In this document: one piece after another, positions 51,949-61,600 of the stretch
How positions within the stretch are numbered: position 1 is the first letter of the stretch
Layout of the letters: each line of letters starts with the position of its first letter
Source: Archangium primigenium
GTDB lineage: Bacteria; Myxococcota; Myxococcia; Myxococcales; Myxococcaceae
Length of the DNA stretch: 64,000 bases
Direction of reading: 5' to 3'
Assembly: GCF_016904885.1 (NCBI RefSeq)
Contig: NZ_JADWYI010000001.1
Span: 4,712,001 to 4,776,000 of the forward strand
Program-made: the position numbers and the translations under genes
The notes under the pieces: generated by a model
Database searches by the model: none
Seen by the model: only the letters and a program-made list of their open reading frames with translations
Told to the model about the DNA's origin: nothing

Positions 51949-53786
51949 GGCTCTACCAACAGCTCATCCTCTTCATGCTCGCCGCCACGGTGCTGCCGCT
52001 CGCGGCGGTGGGCTTCTCGCTCCTGTCGCGCGTGGAGGCCGAGCTCGTGCGGAGCATCGCCTCCGAGCAGCGCCTCATCACCGAGACCACCGCGGAGAAC
52101 GTGTCCGGCGAGCTGATGAAGACGGTGGACGCGCTCGCCCAGTCCGCGGAGCTGTTCGACTGGGAGCGCATCTCCCCCGAGGAGTTCCGGGGCGGGCTCA
52201 AGCTGCTCTACGGACAGGCGCCCGCGGTGAGCGCGGTGCTGGGGCTCGACGCCCTGGGCGAGCCCCTGGGCGAGCCCATCCTCGAGGCGGACGAGACGAG
52301 CCTGCGGCATCCGGACTTCGCGCACGGCGCCAAGGAGCGGCTCGTGCGGGCGGTGCGGGTGGACGCGCTGCGCCTGGGCAAGAAGGGCCAGGTCGCCCTG
52401 GGCAATGCCTACGTGCACGGGCCCGGCGGGCAGACCGCGGTGGCCGTCGCGCTGAAGCTGGCCGATGGCGAGAGCGCCCCCTTCGTGCTCGCCGAGGTCG
52501 TCCTGTCCGACCTGGAGCCCCTGCTCCAGCGCCGCGTGGGCACGTGGCCGGGCGCGCTGGACGTGGTGGAGACCGCGGGGGGCCACGTGCTCGCCAGCTC
52601 CCAGGCGGCGCGCCGCTGGAAGCCCCTGGACGCGGCGGTGGCGCGGGCGCTCCAGGACGAGCAGGTCGCGACGCGCGACTTCCGCGTGGAGGGGCCCGCC
52701 CGGCGCGTGAGCACCACGCGGGTGCCCAAGGTGCCGGGCTTCGAGGTGGTGATGACCGTGGACGAGGCCGAGGTGCTCGCCCCGGTGCGTACCATGCGCT
52801 ACACCGTGCTCGTCTCCATCCTGGTGGCCTTCGTCGTGCTGCTGGGCCTGGGCGCGCTCTACACCCGCCGGCTCAACCGCCGCCTGGCCCGGGTGGTGGA
52901 GGGGGCCCAGGCCTTCAGCCGCGGCGAGCTGCACCACCGGGTGCGCGTGGGCGGCGAGGACGAGCTGAGCGAGCTGGCCCTCACCTTCAACCTCATGGGC
53001 GGGGAGCTGGAGGGCGCCCGGGCGCGGCTGATGCGCTGGAACGACGATCTCACGCTGCGCGTGGACGAGGCCACCGCGGACCTGCGCCAGGCCCAGGCCC
53101 AGCTGCTCGAGGCGCAGAAGCTCGCGGCGGTGGGGCAGCTCGGCGCGGGCGTGGCGCACGAGATCAACAACCCCCTGGCGGGCATCCTCGGCAACACCCA
53201 GCTCTTGATGCTCGAGCGCGACGAGAAGGACCCCGACTTCGAGACGCTGCGCAAGATCGAGCTGAGCGCCAAGCGCTGCAAGGACATCACCCAGAACCTC
53301 CTGCGCTTCTCCCAGCAGCGCTCCCGGCCGGAGCTGCGGCCGGTGGACCTGGGCAGCGTGCTGCGTGACGCGCTGTCGCTCACCCACAGCCAGCTCCAGG
53401 CGGACGGCATCGTGCTGTCCACGGAGCTGGCCTCGCCCCCGGTGCGGGTGAAGGCGGACCCCGGGCACCTGTCCCAGGTGGTGCTGGCGCTGGTGTCCAA
53501 CGCGCGCACCGCCATGATGAAGTCCCCCGAGCGGCGGCTGTCCCTGCGCACCGGGGAGAAGGACGGCCAGGGCTTCTTCGAGGTGGAGGACACGGGCAAG
53601 GGGATTTCCCCGGAGCACCGCGCGCGGGTCTTCGAGCCCTTCTTCACCACCAAGGACGTGTGGAGCAACGTGGGCCTGGGCCTGTCGGTGGCCTGGCGGG
53701 TGGTCAGCGAGGCGGGCGGCACCATCGACCTGCGCACGGAAGTGGGGCAGGGGACCTGTTTCACGGTGTGGTTGCCAAAGGCGTGA
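51945..53786 (+). CDS. Membrane sensor histidine kinase with periplasmic sensor and HAMP
   Basis: A 613-residue kinase. A first transmembrane segment (LFMLAATVLPLAAVGFSLL) is followed by about 240 residues of periplasmic sensor, resembling a Cache-type fold. The second segment, TVLVSILVAFVVLLGLGALY, leads into a HAMP-like stretch (GELHHRVRVGGEDELSELA), a coiled coil (RLRQAQAQLLEAQKL-type) and HisKA with the acceptor in GVAHEINNPLAG, then HATPase_c with VEDTGKGISPE and VGLGLSVAWRVV. The typical N-box Asn appears in LVSNARTAMM. It overlaps the upstream hybrid kinase by 4 bp (ATGA), so the two are coupled, and it may phosphorylate one of its receivers. A FecR-domain gene follows 36 bp later. Ligand unknown. 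Confidence 0.9.
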   Translation: MRLYQQLILFMLAATVLPLAAVGFSLLSRVEAELVRSIASEQRLITETTAENVSGELMKTVDALAQSAELFDWERISPEEFRGGLKLLYGQAPAVSAVLGLDALGEPLGEPILEADETSLRHPDFAHGAKERLVRAVRVDALRLGKKGQVALGNAYVHGPGGQTAVAVALKLADGESAPFVLAEVVLSDLEPLLQRRVGTWPGALDVVETAGGHVLASSQAARRWKPLDAAVARALQDEQVATRDFRVEGPARRVSTTRVPKVPGFEVVMTVDEAEVLAPVRTMRYTVLVSILVAFVVLLGLGALYTRRLNRRLARVVEGAQAFSRGELHHRVRVGGEDELSELALTFNLMGGELEGARARLMRWNDDLTLRVDEATADLRQAQAQLLEAQKLAAVGQLGAGVAHEINNPLAGILGNTQLLMLERDEKDPDFETLRKIELSAKRCKDITQNLLRFSQQRSRPELRPVDLGSVLRDALSLTHSQLQADGIVLSTELASPPVRVKADPGHLSQVVLALVSNARTAMMKSPERRLSLRTGEKDGQGFFEVEDTGKGISPEHRARVFEPFFTTKDVWSNVGLGLSVAWRVVSEAGGTIDLRTEVGQGTCFTVWLPKA

Positions 53787-53822
53787 GGCCCGGGGGCCCG
53801 CCTGGGGTAGTTTGAGCCGCGT

Positions 53823-54797
53823 ATGGACGGTTCTCCTCCCCGCCGGCGCCGCGCGCCCTTCCTGATCGGCCTGGTCGCCATCCTGCTGGCGCTGCCCCTG
53901 GGCTACGTCTTCTTCTTCGGCGCGCCCACGGCGCCGCCGCCCGTGGCGCCCCCCGTGCTCCCCGTGGCCGAGGTCCGTCCGGTCTCCCCGCCCACCGCGC
54001 CCGTGGGCGAGCCCGCCCCACCCCGGCTGGCGGAGCTGCGCATGACGGAGCTCAAGGGGCAGGTCGAGGTGCGCCGCGGGGACGGGGAGTGGACGGCCGC
54101 CCAGCAGGGGGATGCGCTCCGGGCCTCGGACTCGGTGCGCACCCTGGAGGGCGCCTACGCGGTGATCATCGGCGGCGAGTCCGTGGAGATCCGCATGGAG
54201 GCGGGCACCGAGGTGGCCGTGTCCGACCTCACCGACTCGCTCTCCCGCCTGCTGCTCGGCAACGGCATGACCACGGTGCGCGTGAAGTCCGGCGCCCGCC
54301 ACACCCTGGAGATGCTCGCCGCGGGTGGCGACGCGAAGGCGACCAGCGAGGGCGGCCGTTTCACCATGAGTAACAACGGCGTGGGCACCGTCGCCCTCGC
54401 CTCGTTCGAGGGGGAGACGACCCTGTCCGGCGCCAAGAAGCTCGTCATCGTCCGCGCCGGCCAGCAGTCCATCGTCCGCCCCGGGCAGGGTCCGTCCGAC
54501 CCCACCCCCATCCCCGCCAGCCTGCTGCTCAAGGTGAACTGGCCCTCCAAGCCCCGCCGTCAGGCCCTCGTCTCCGGCCAGACCGAGCCCGGGGGCCGAA
54601 TCCTCATCGACGGCAAGAGCATCCAGCCCGACGCCGAGGGTCGCTTCTCCCACACCGTGGCCCTCAAGGAGGGCTCCAACCGGCTCCGGGTGGATGCCGT
54701 GTCCGTGGGCGGGCGCCGGGCCGAGCAACAGCAGGACGTGCACGTGGACACCACGCCCCCCAAGGATGTCATCGTGGACCCAGGGCTCTGGAAATGA
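53823..54797 (+). CDS. FecR-domain protein with single N-terminal membrane anchor
   Basis: A 324-residue protein. A basic start and one hydrophobic segment (PFLIGLVAILLALPLGYVFFF) form a signal anchor, then a Pro/Val/Ala linker. The FecR-type module begins near residue 75: ELKGQVEVRRGDGEWTAAQQGD, SDSVRTLEGAYAVIIGGESVEIRMEAGTEVAV and a repeated GMTTVRVKSGARHTLEM segment. The C-terminal half (KVNWPSKPRRQALVSGQTEPGGRILIDG onward) looks like a small Ig/carboxypeptidase-regulatory-like fold. FecR proteins sense signals and control sigma factors, but no ECF sigma gene is adjacent, so a structural envelope role is at least as likely. 273 bp without genes follow. Confidence 0.78.
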   Translation: MDGSPPRRRRAPFLIGLVAILLALPLGYVFFFGAPTAPPPVAPPVLPVAEVRPVSPPTAPVGEPAPPRLAELRMTELKGQVEVRRGDGEWTAAQQGDALRASDSVRTLEGAYAVIIGGESVEIRMEAGTEVAVSDLTDSLSRLLLGNGMTTVRVKSGARHTLEMLAAGGDAKATSEGGRFTMSNNGVGTVALASFEGETTLSGAKKLVIVRAGQQSIVRPGQGPSDPTPIPASLLLKVNWPSKPRRQALVSGQTEPGGRILIDGKSIQPDAEGRFSHTVALKEGSNRLRVDAVSVGGRRAEQQQDVHVDTTPPKDVIVDPGLWK

Positions 54798-55070
54798 CCC
54801 AGGGCTCTAACACCCTTGAGTAGCAGGCGTACTAGCGAGCGACGCCTGCCTGCCTGCCCGGCATCTGTTTTGCAGTCCACGGGTCCAGTCCCGGGACGGG
54901 GACAATCCCGGGCGTGGGTCTTGGGGCCGCGGCTCCCTTCCGCCACGAGGCGAAGGCGGGGCCCGCGTTCCCAGGAAGTGGGAGGAGGGTGCGATGGTGG
55001 GGGGCTCGATCGCGGATTGACCTGATGCCGGGGAGGCCGTACTCCCTGTCCGAGTCAGAGGTCGTTCCTG

Positions 55071-56627
55071 ATGCCGCGAATGCTCGCCCCCGTGCTGTGC
55101 CTCGTCCCCTTCCTCGCGCTGGGTCAGACCCCGGGAGCGCCCCTGGCGGGCACCACCTTCGTCGTCAATGAGGCGGAGGGGGATCAGACGGATCCCCGGC
55201 TGAGCGGGACCCGGGCCGTCTACACGAACCAGGCCGCGCGCGGCAGCAGTGAGATCCGCTTCCATGATCTGCTCACCCACGCGGACGCGGCCATCCCCAC
55301 GCTGGGCGGCTATGACGCGGTGGCGGACCTGCAGGGCACCCAGGTGGTGTTCACCCGCACCACGAGCAGCAGCCTCGTCTACGGCTTCGATCTCTCGCGG
55401 CCGGGCGCGTACGCGACGGAGCTCGCGCCCCGTACGGGCGCGGATCGGCGCACGCCCTCGGTGGGCGGCCACACCGTGGCCTGGCAGGAGCTGGGCGCCC
55501 CCACGGGAGGCGCCGCGGCGGAGATCTTCGTCTACCACCGGCCCTCCCAGGCCCTCACCCGGCTCACGGAGGACACGAGCGTGGACCGCACGCCCGTGGT
55601 GAGCGAGGACGGACACACGGTGGTGTGGGCCAAGTGCGCCAGCGGCTCCACCGGGTGCGACATCTGGTCGGCGCGCGAGACGGACACCGGCTACCAGACG
55701 CGCAAGCTCACCGGCGCGGAAGGGGAGGAGAGCGCCCCGGACACGGACGGGACGTGGGCGGTGTACGTGACGCGCTCGACGGTGGACGGCGTGGTGGAGT
55801 CGGACATCGGCTGGACGTCGGTGGAGGGGGGCCCCACGTACCGCCTGGCGCTGCCGGGCACGGACCTCAACCCCAGCATCTCCGGGCCGCTCATCTCCTT
55901 CGAGCACCTGGACACCACGGGCGAGACGCCCAACTACGACGTCATGGTGTACGACCTGCGCACGCGGATGCTCTACCGGCTCACCCAGACGCCCACGAGC
56001 GAGTCCCAGAGCGACGTGAGCCTGGGCGCGGACGGCCTCGTGCGCGTGGCCTGGACGGTGCGCGCGGGCGGCTCGTCCAACGTGCTCGGCTACTCGTTCC
56101 GCCTGCCCCAGGCCTGCACCCCGGCGCCCACCCCGCCCAGCGCCGAGGCCCTGTGCGCCTCGCCCGGCACGCGGCAGTTGCTGGGCGTGCTGCGCGCCCA
56201 GGCCTCCGGGGACGAGTCCTCGCCGGTGTCCACGGAGATCTCCGGCCAGGGCACGGGCATCCTGTGTGTGGACAACGGCCACCAGGGGCCGCGGGCCACC
56301 GGGGGTTCGGTGTGGCTCGGACAAGGACTGGCGGTGGCACCGGCCGACTTCGGCGAGGACGTGGCGGGCCTGGCCGTGCTCCTGCCCCTGCAGGGCCGGC
56401 GCTCGCTGGCGGCCCAGGCCGAGGGCGAGCCGGGCGGCACCTTCCGCGCCCGGTTGTATGGGCCCCTGCAGTGTGACGTGGCGTCCCAGGACGACGCCTT
56501 CGAGCCCTCCGAGGTGCGCTACGGCCGGGAGGCGACGGTGCTCGACGCGAGCCCGGGCTTCGCTCCCATGCCGGACGAGGGCACGCTCGTACCCCGAGGA
56601 TACGAGGGCCGTGCCCCGCGTCCTTGA
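55071..56627 (+). CDS. Secreted TolB/WD40-like beta-propeller protein
   Basis: A 518-residue exported protein. The ATG at 55071 gives the signal MPRMLAPVLCLVPFLALG. The body repeats short beta-sheet blades with the pattern DPRLSGTRAVYTNQ, YDAVADLQGTQVVFTR, TPSVGGHTVAWQE and TPVVSEDGHTVVWAK, typical of TolB-N/PD40 or WD40-type propellers, each ending in a hydrophobic V-V-W strand. A C-terminal region (about 350-518) has different composition and two Cys pairs. Such proteins bind partners or polysaccharide outside the cell. It may be on its own transcript, as 273 bp separate it from the FecR gene. Function not inferable. Confidence 0.75.
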   Translation: MPRMLAPVLCLVPFLALGQTPGAPLAGTTFVVNEAEGDQTDPRLSGTRAVYTNQAARGSSEIRFHDLLTHADAAIPTLGGYDAVADLQGTQVVFTRTTSSSLVYGFDLSRPGAYATELAPRTGADRRTPSVGGHTVAWQELGAPTGGAAAEIFVYHRPSQALTRLTEDTSVDRTPVVSEDGHTVVWAKCASGSTGCDIWSARETDTGYQTRKLTGAEGEESAPDTDGTWAVYVTRSTVDGVVESDIGWTSVEGGPTYRLALPGTDLNPSISGPLISFEHLDTTGETPNYDVMVYDLRTRMLYRLTQTPTSESQSDVSLGADGLVRVAWTVRAGGSSNVLGYSFRLPQACTPAPTPPSAEALCASPGTRQLLGVLRAQASGDESSPVSTEISGQGTGILCVDNGHQGPRATGGSVWLGQGLAVAPADFGEDVAGLAVLLPLQGRRSLAAQAEGEPGGTFRARLYGPLQCDVASQDDAFEPSEVRYGREATVLDASPGFAPMPDEGTLVPRGYEGRAPRP

Positions 56628-56722
56628 TGCACCCCGAGAGGTCCTCGGTGCCCGGAGAAACGTGTCGCGTCGTGGCGATAGGGTTTCGGCGGTGGCATGG
56701 ACGCTGATAAATTACCGACACT

Positions 56723-58648
56723 CTGAACCGTTTTCTGTCAGTCCTGTTGCTGGTGGCGTCGGCGGCCTCGGCCGACACGCTCGACATCCTGGGGCCGTCC
56801 GCGGCCGTGGCGCCGGAGGGGTTCTCCATCGCCCTGGTGCGCCGGGATGACGCGGGCGCCGCCCAGCCCGTGGGTGAGGTGGCCTTGCGGGTGACGGGCG
56901 CCCGGTGGGAAGCGGGCCCCGAGCAGCCCCCGCTGCGCACCTTCCTGCTGGTGCCCCAGGCCGACGCGCGCGAGGTGCGCGTGGTGGCCGAGGGCGCGGC
57001 GGGCCGGGCCGAGGCCCGCTATGCCCTGGGACCGCCCGCCACCCGGGTCTCCCTCACGGTGGACCCCCCCACCCCCGTCAAGGGTCGGGACACCGAGGCG
57101 CGGCTCACGGTGCGCATGCTCCAGGCGGATGGGACTCCCGAGGACTCGGGCTCGCCGCCGGTGCTCGCGGTCAACGTGGGCCGCGTGGAGGCGCTCGCGC
57201 GCTCGGCGCCGGGCACCTGGACGGCCCGCTACGTGCTCCCCGACACGCGCTATCCGGAGGTGGCCGTGCTGGTGGCGCTGTCGGCCTGGCCGCACCCCCA
57301 GTCCATCCACGGCGCCTATGGCAAGGCGCTGGTGCCGCTCGCCGCGGCGGTGGACCTGCCCGGGCGCACCGAGCCCAACGTGCAGCTGTCCGTCACGCTC
57401 GCGGACCGGACGTTCGGGCCCGTGAAGACGGGGGCGGACGGCCGCTTCCGCCTGCCCATCGTCGTGCCGCCCGGCCACGAGACCGCCCAGGCGAGCGCCG
57501 TGGATGCCGCGGGCAACGTGCGGCGCTCGAGGATGAGCCTGGGCCTGCCGCCCACGGACGGGCTCGCGTGCGTGCTCCACCCCACGCGGCTGCCCGCGGA
57601 TGGGGTCTCCCAGGCCCGCCTGTTGTGCGCCACGAGCGATGCGCTGGGCCAGCCCGTGCAGCGCGCGCGGGTGGACGTCTCCGCCCGGCACGGCTCCCTG
57701 CGGGGACCGACCCGCGCGGAAGGGGGCCTGTTCGAGTGGATCTACACCGCGCCCCGCGCGCTGCCCGCCACCCCGGAGCGGCTGGTGGCCCTCTGGCCCG
57801 AGCGCGGCGCGAGCTCCCGCGACGAGCGGCCCCTGAGCCTGGAGCGCGGCCCGGTGACGCGGGCCGTGCTGGAGCCCCTGGCCTCGGTGCTCCACGCGGA
57901 CTCGAGCACGCGGGTGCGCGTCCGGGCGTGGGACGCCGACGGCCAGCCGGTGAGCGGGGCGCGGGCGCTCGCGCGCGTCTCCGTGGGCACGCTCGACGCC
58001 CTGGAGGAGGAGGCCCCCGGCGTGCTCGTGGGCACCTGGCGCGTGCCGCCCGAGCGGGGCTCCGGCGAGGCGTCGCTGGACGGGGTGGCGTATGGCCCGG
58101 CCGCCACCGAGCCCGCGCGCCTGCGGGTGTGGGCGGAGGCGGGCGAGCTGATCGCGGCGGTGACGGACCTGGCCGGCCTGCCGGTGGGCGGACAGTCGCT
58201 GCGCGTGGGGAGCGCCACGGTCGTCACGGACGCGGACGGCACGGCGCGGCTCGGCCCGGTGCGGCCGGGGCGGCTGGAGGTGGTGCACGCGGCGTGGCCC
58301 GGACTGCGGCGCACGGTGGACGTGGTGGCCGAGGGCGGACCGGTGTTCCCTCTGGAGGCGCCCCTGCCGCGCGCGCGCGTGGAGGCCCGGGTGCGGCTGG
58401 CGCCCGCGGTGCCGGTGAATGTCCGCCTCCTGGTGGAGGGGGCGCGGGTGACGTACTGGATGGAGGACGCCGAGGGCCGGGTCGTCGCGGGCCGCGCGGC
58501 CTATGTCTGGCTGTCCGAGGGGGAGCGGGGGCCGGTGGAGGTGAAGGACGGGCGCACGAGCTTCGTCGTGACGGGCGCCACGCGGGTGAGCGTGTCGGTG
58601 GCGGACGTGGCCACGGGCGTCACCGCGCTCGCCGAGGTGCGGCCGTGA
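56723..58648 (+). CDS. Secreted Ig-like-domain protein, probable non-ATG start
   Basis: A protein of about 641 residues. In this frame the N-terminal codons read CTG-AAC-CGT-TTT, giving NRFLSVLLLVASAASA, a normal signal peptide with a positive residue, only if translation begins at the CTG at 56723. The nearest usual-type start is TTG at 56747, which leaves a hydrophobic but uncharged stub. The mature part is a chain of beta-rich Ig-like or invasin-like domains (TRVSLTVDPPTPVKGRDTEA, RVDVSARHGSLRGP, TVDVVAEGGPVFPLEAP) with Gly/Asp loops. The last codons overlap the next gene in a GTGA junction, so the pair is coupled and likely works together at the cell surface. The start is uncertain; the gene is real. 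Confidence 0.75.
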   Translation: MNRFLSVLLLVASAASADTLDILGPSAAVAPEGFSIALVRRDDAGAAQPVGEVALRVTGARWEAGPEQPPLRTFLLVPQADAREVRVVAEGAAGRAEARYALGPPATRVSLTVDPPTPVKGRDTEARLTVRMLQADGTPEDSGSPPVLAVNVGRVEALARSAPGTWTARYVLPDTRYPEVAVLVALSAWPHPQSIHGAYGKALVPLAAAVDLPGRTEPNVQLSVTLADRTFGPVKTGADGRFRLPIVVPPGHETAQASAVDAAGNVRRSRMSLGLPPTDGLACVLHPTRLPADGVSQARLLCATSDALGQPVQRARVDVSARHGSLRGPTRAEGGLFEWIYTAPRALPATPERLVALWPERGASSRDERPLSLERGPVTRAVLEPLASVLHADSSTRVRVRAWDADGQPVSGARALARVSVGTLDALEEEAPGVLVGTWRVPPERGSGEASLDGVAYGPAATEPARLRVWAEAGELIAAVTDLAGLPVGGQSLRVGSATVVTDADGTARLGPVRPGRLEVVHAAWPGLRRTVDVVAEGGPVFPLEAPLPRARVEARVRLAPAVPVNVRLLVEGARVTYWMEDAEGRVVAGRAAYVWLSEGERGPVEVKDGRTSFVVTGATRVSVSVADVATGVTALAEVRP

Positions 58649-61600
58649 CGCGCGGGGCCCGGGGCAGGGTGGGGTGGGTGGGGCTGCTCTTGGGGCTCTG
58701 GCCGCTGATCGCCCCGGCGCAGGTCGCGCGGCAGGAGCCCGTGGAGCTCGCGGCGGCCATCACCGGCCGGGTCTGCCGGGACTTGAACGGCGATGGCGTG
58801 TGCGCCCCGGACGAGCCGGGCCTCGCCGACATCCGCCTGGTGCTGGCCTCGGGGCGCGAGGTGCGCACGGACGCCCGGGGCCGCTACCACTTCGCCCAGG
58901 TGGACGCGCGCTCCCCGGACGTGACGGGCGGCGTGCACCTGCGGCCCGGCCGGCAGCGGCTGCGGGTGGATCCGCGCACCCTGCCGCCCGGCGGCCACGC
59001 CGTGCCGGAGGCGGTGACGCTGGAGATTCCCTGGGCGGCCGGGGTGCTGCGCGACTTCGCCGTCCAGACGCGCCATGTGCCCGCGCCCCCCGTGTCGCTC
59101 GACTACGAGGCCTCCCCGCCCGCGGCGCGGGTGCTCGCCGACGGCGTGGACTTCCTGCTGGCCGGGCGCGCCGCGCCGCGCGAGTCCGTGACGGTGGGCG
59201 GCGTCGACGCGGAGGTGGATGCCCAGGGCGGCTGGCGCGCGCGCGTGCGGCTCGTGCCGGGGCAGAACGTGCTGGCGCTCTCCGTGCTCGGCACCGACGG
59301 CGCGGTGCGCCTCTTCGATCAGCGGGTGGACGTGGTGGCGCGCGACGGGGGCTGGCTCGTGGTGCCCCGCGCGCCCGAGCCCCGGGGCGCGCTGCGGCTG
59401 CCGGGCACCCTGGACGAGCCGCCGGCCACGGGGCCCTCCTCGGTCATCGCCGAGTTCCCCGTGGGCACGCGCGTGCGCTCGCCCCAGGGCGAGGTGACGG
59501 TGGGCGCCGAGGGCAGCGCGCTCCTGCCCCTGGTGCTCCAGCCGGGCGTCAACCCCATCCACCTGGAGGTCCAGCCGCCGGGGGCCGCGGCCTGGTGGTC
59601 GGTGACGGTGCCCCGGCGCGCCGTGCCCCGGAACTTCGCGGTGGGCCTCCTGGACGTGGAGGCCACGTTCGCGCCCGCCACGGGCCTCTTCCGGCTGCGC
59701 GGTCGGGGCTCGGCCCACGGCGAGGCGCACCTGGGCGACTTCTCGCTCGTGGGTGAGTTGGATCTCAAGGACACGGACTGGGACGTGCTGCGCGGCCGCC
59801 CGCTGCTGGACGCGCTGCGCCCGGAGGTGCCCCGCCTGGATCGGGTGCCGGATCCGGACCTGGCCATCGCCGAGTGGGGCGACACCTCCGTGGGCCTCAC
59901 GCCCAACCCCGCCGAGAGCCGGCTGCGGCTGGAGGTGCGTCACGAGCGCTGGGGCCGGGTGGGTCTGGGCACGTACCGGGCGGTGCGCGAGGACGGCGAG
60001 GTGGGCCGCTTCCACCGGCCGCTCTTCGGCCCGTACGCGGAGCTGGCCACGGCGCTGGGGCCGGTGCGCACGGGCGTGAAGGCCTACGCGGGCGGCCTGT
60101 CGGATCCCGTGCGCGCCATCGCCTCCCGGCCGGCCTACGAGGAGCTGCGCGCCACGGGCGGCAGCCTCTACTACCTGGGCTCGGCGCCCGTGGCCGAGGG
60201 CTCGGAGCTGTTGCGCGTGGAGTGGCGCGATGGGCTCACCGGCCTGCCGCTCGCCGAGCGCCACCTGGTGCGCGGGGTGGACTACGACATCGACTCCGCG
60301 GCCGGGCGGGTGCTCCTGGCCCAGCCGCTGTCCTTCCTCGCGGGGCAGGCGCTCCTGCGCACCGAGCCGCTGACGTCCGCGCCCGAGCCCGTGCTGTGCG
60401 TGGAGTACGCCGTGCTGAGCACGGGCGCGTTCCGGGACGCGGTGGGCGGCGAGGCCTGGGCGGAGTGGACGGGGGGCCGGGTGTCGGTGGCGGCCATGCG
60501 TCGGCCTTCCGGGATTGCCCGCTACCAGTTGGTGTCGGGGCACGCCCGCCAGCGGCTCGGGGCCTACACGCTCATCGGCGAGGTGGCGCGCAGCGCGGGC
60601 CTGGCGGTGCGGCCCGAGTCCTTCGGCGTCTCCGACGACGGCGGCCTGTCCTTCCTGCGGCCCGAGGCGCGCGAGGTGCTGAAGGGCGGGGACGCGATTG
60701 GCCTGCGGCTGCGCGGTCCCGGGCTCTTCGGCCAGGGCTCCGTGGACGTGGCCTTGCGGCGGCGCACGGAGGGCTTCTCCGACACCGCGCACGCGGACAC
60801 CCAGGACTGCCTCCAGGCGTCCCTGCGCGCCGTGCAGCCCTGGGGGCCCTGGCGGCTGACGCTGCTCGGGGACGAGCGCCGCTCGGCGGATCCCCGCTGG
60901 CCCTTTGGCGACAGGCCCTTCGAGTCGCGCACCCTGGGCGCGGGCCTGGACTACACCCACGGACGGTGGGGCGCGGGCGTGGAGGTGCGGGGCGCGCGGC
61001 TGCTCGCGGCGTCGGCGCCCGACGCGGAGGAGACCCTCTCGGGGGCGCGCGCGTCCGCGGGCCTGCACGGGCACCTGCGGCTCGACGAGCGGTGGCGCGT
61101 GTCGCTCAGCCACCGGCAGGCGCTCGCCAGGTGGGGCGCGGGGCCCGGCCAGGTGGATGACACCTTCAGCGCGGCGGGGGTGGACCTGACGCTGCGCGAG
61201 GCGGTGGTGGGCGTGCGCGGCGGCTGGGGGCCCACGCTGGGGCCGCTCGCGTGGGTGCAGGGCCAGTGGAAGCGCGGCGAGGACACCTACTACGGCGGCT
61301 ACTCGGTGGACGTGGATGGACCCAACCTCGGCGCGAGCCGCGCGGTCAGCGGCGCGAGCACGACCCTGGACGGGCACACGAACGTCTACGTCGAGGACAC
61401 GGCCTCGCATGACACCCAGGCGGTGCGCCTGGCGCGCGCGGTGGGCTTCCAGCGGACCGTGTTCGGCGCCATGAAGCTCGGGGCGCGCTACGAGCGGGGC
61501 GTGCGCAACGTGCTCGGCGAGCGAGACCCCCTGGCGCGCGACGTGGCGGGCGTGTCCGGCCAGCTCGTGTTCGAGCGCCTGCGCGCCAGCGGCCACGTGG

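Noticed and set aside
52000-53368. Alternate-frame Ala/Arg/Gly-rich reading in the kinase gene
   Set aside because: Shadow of the kinase frame, typical of GC-rich DNA.
54840-54910. tRNA-like T-arm and anticodon-like segment between the FecR and propeller genes
   Set aside because: A loop containing GCA can be drawn but the stems do not pair on either strand.
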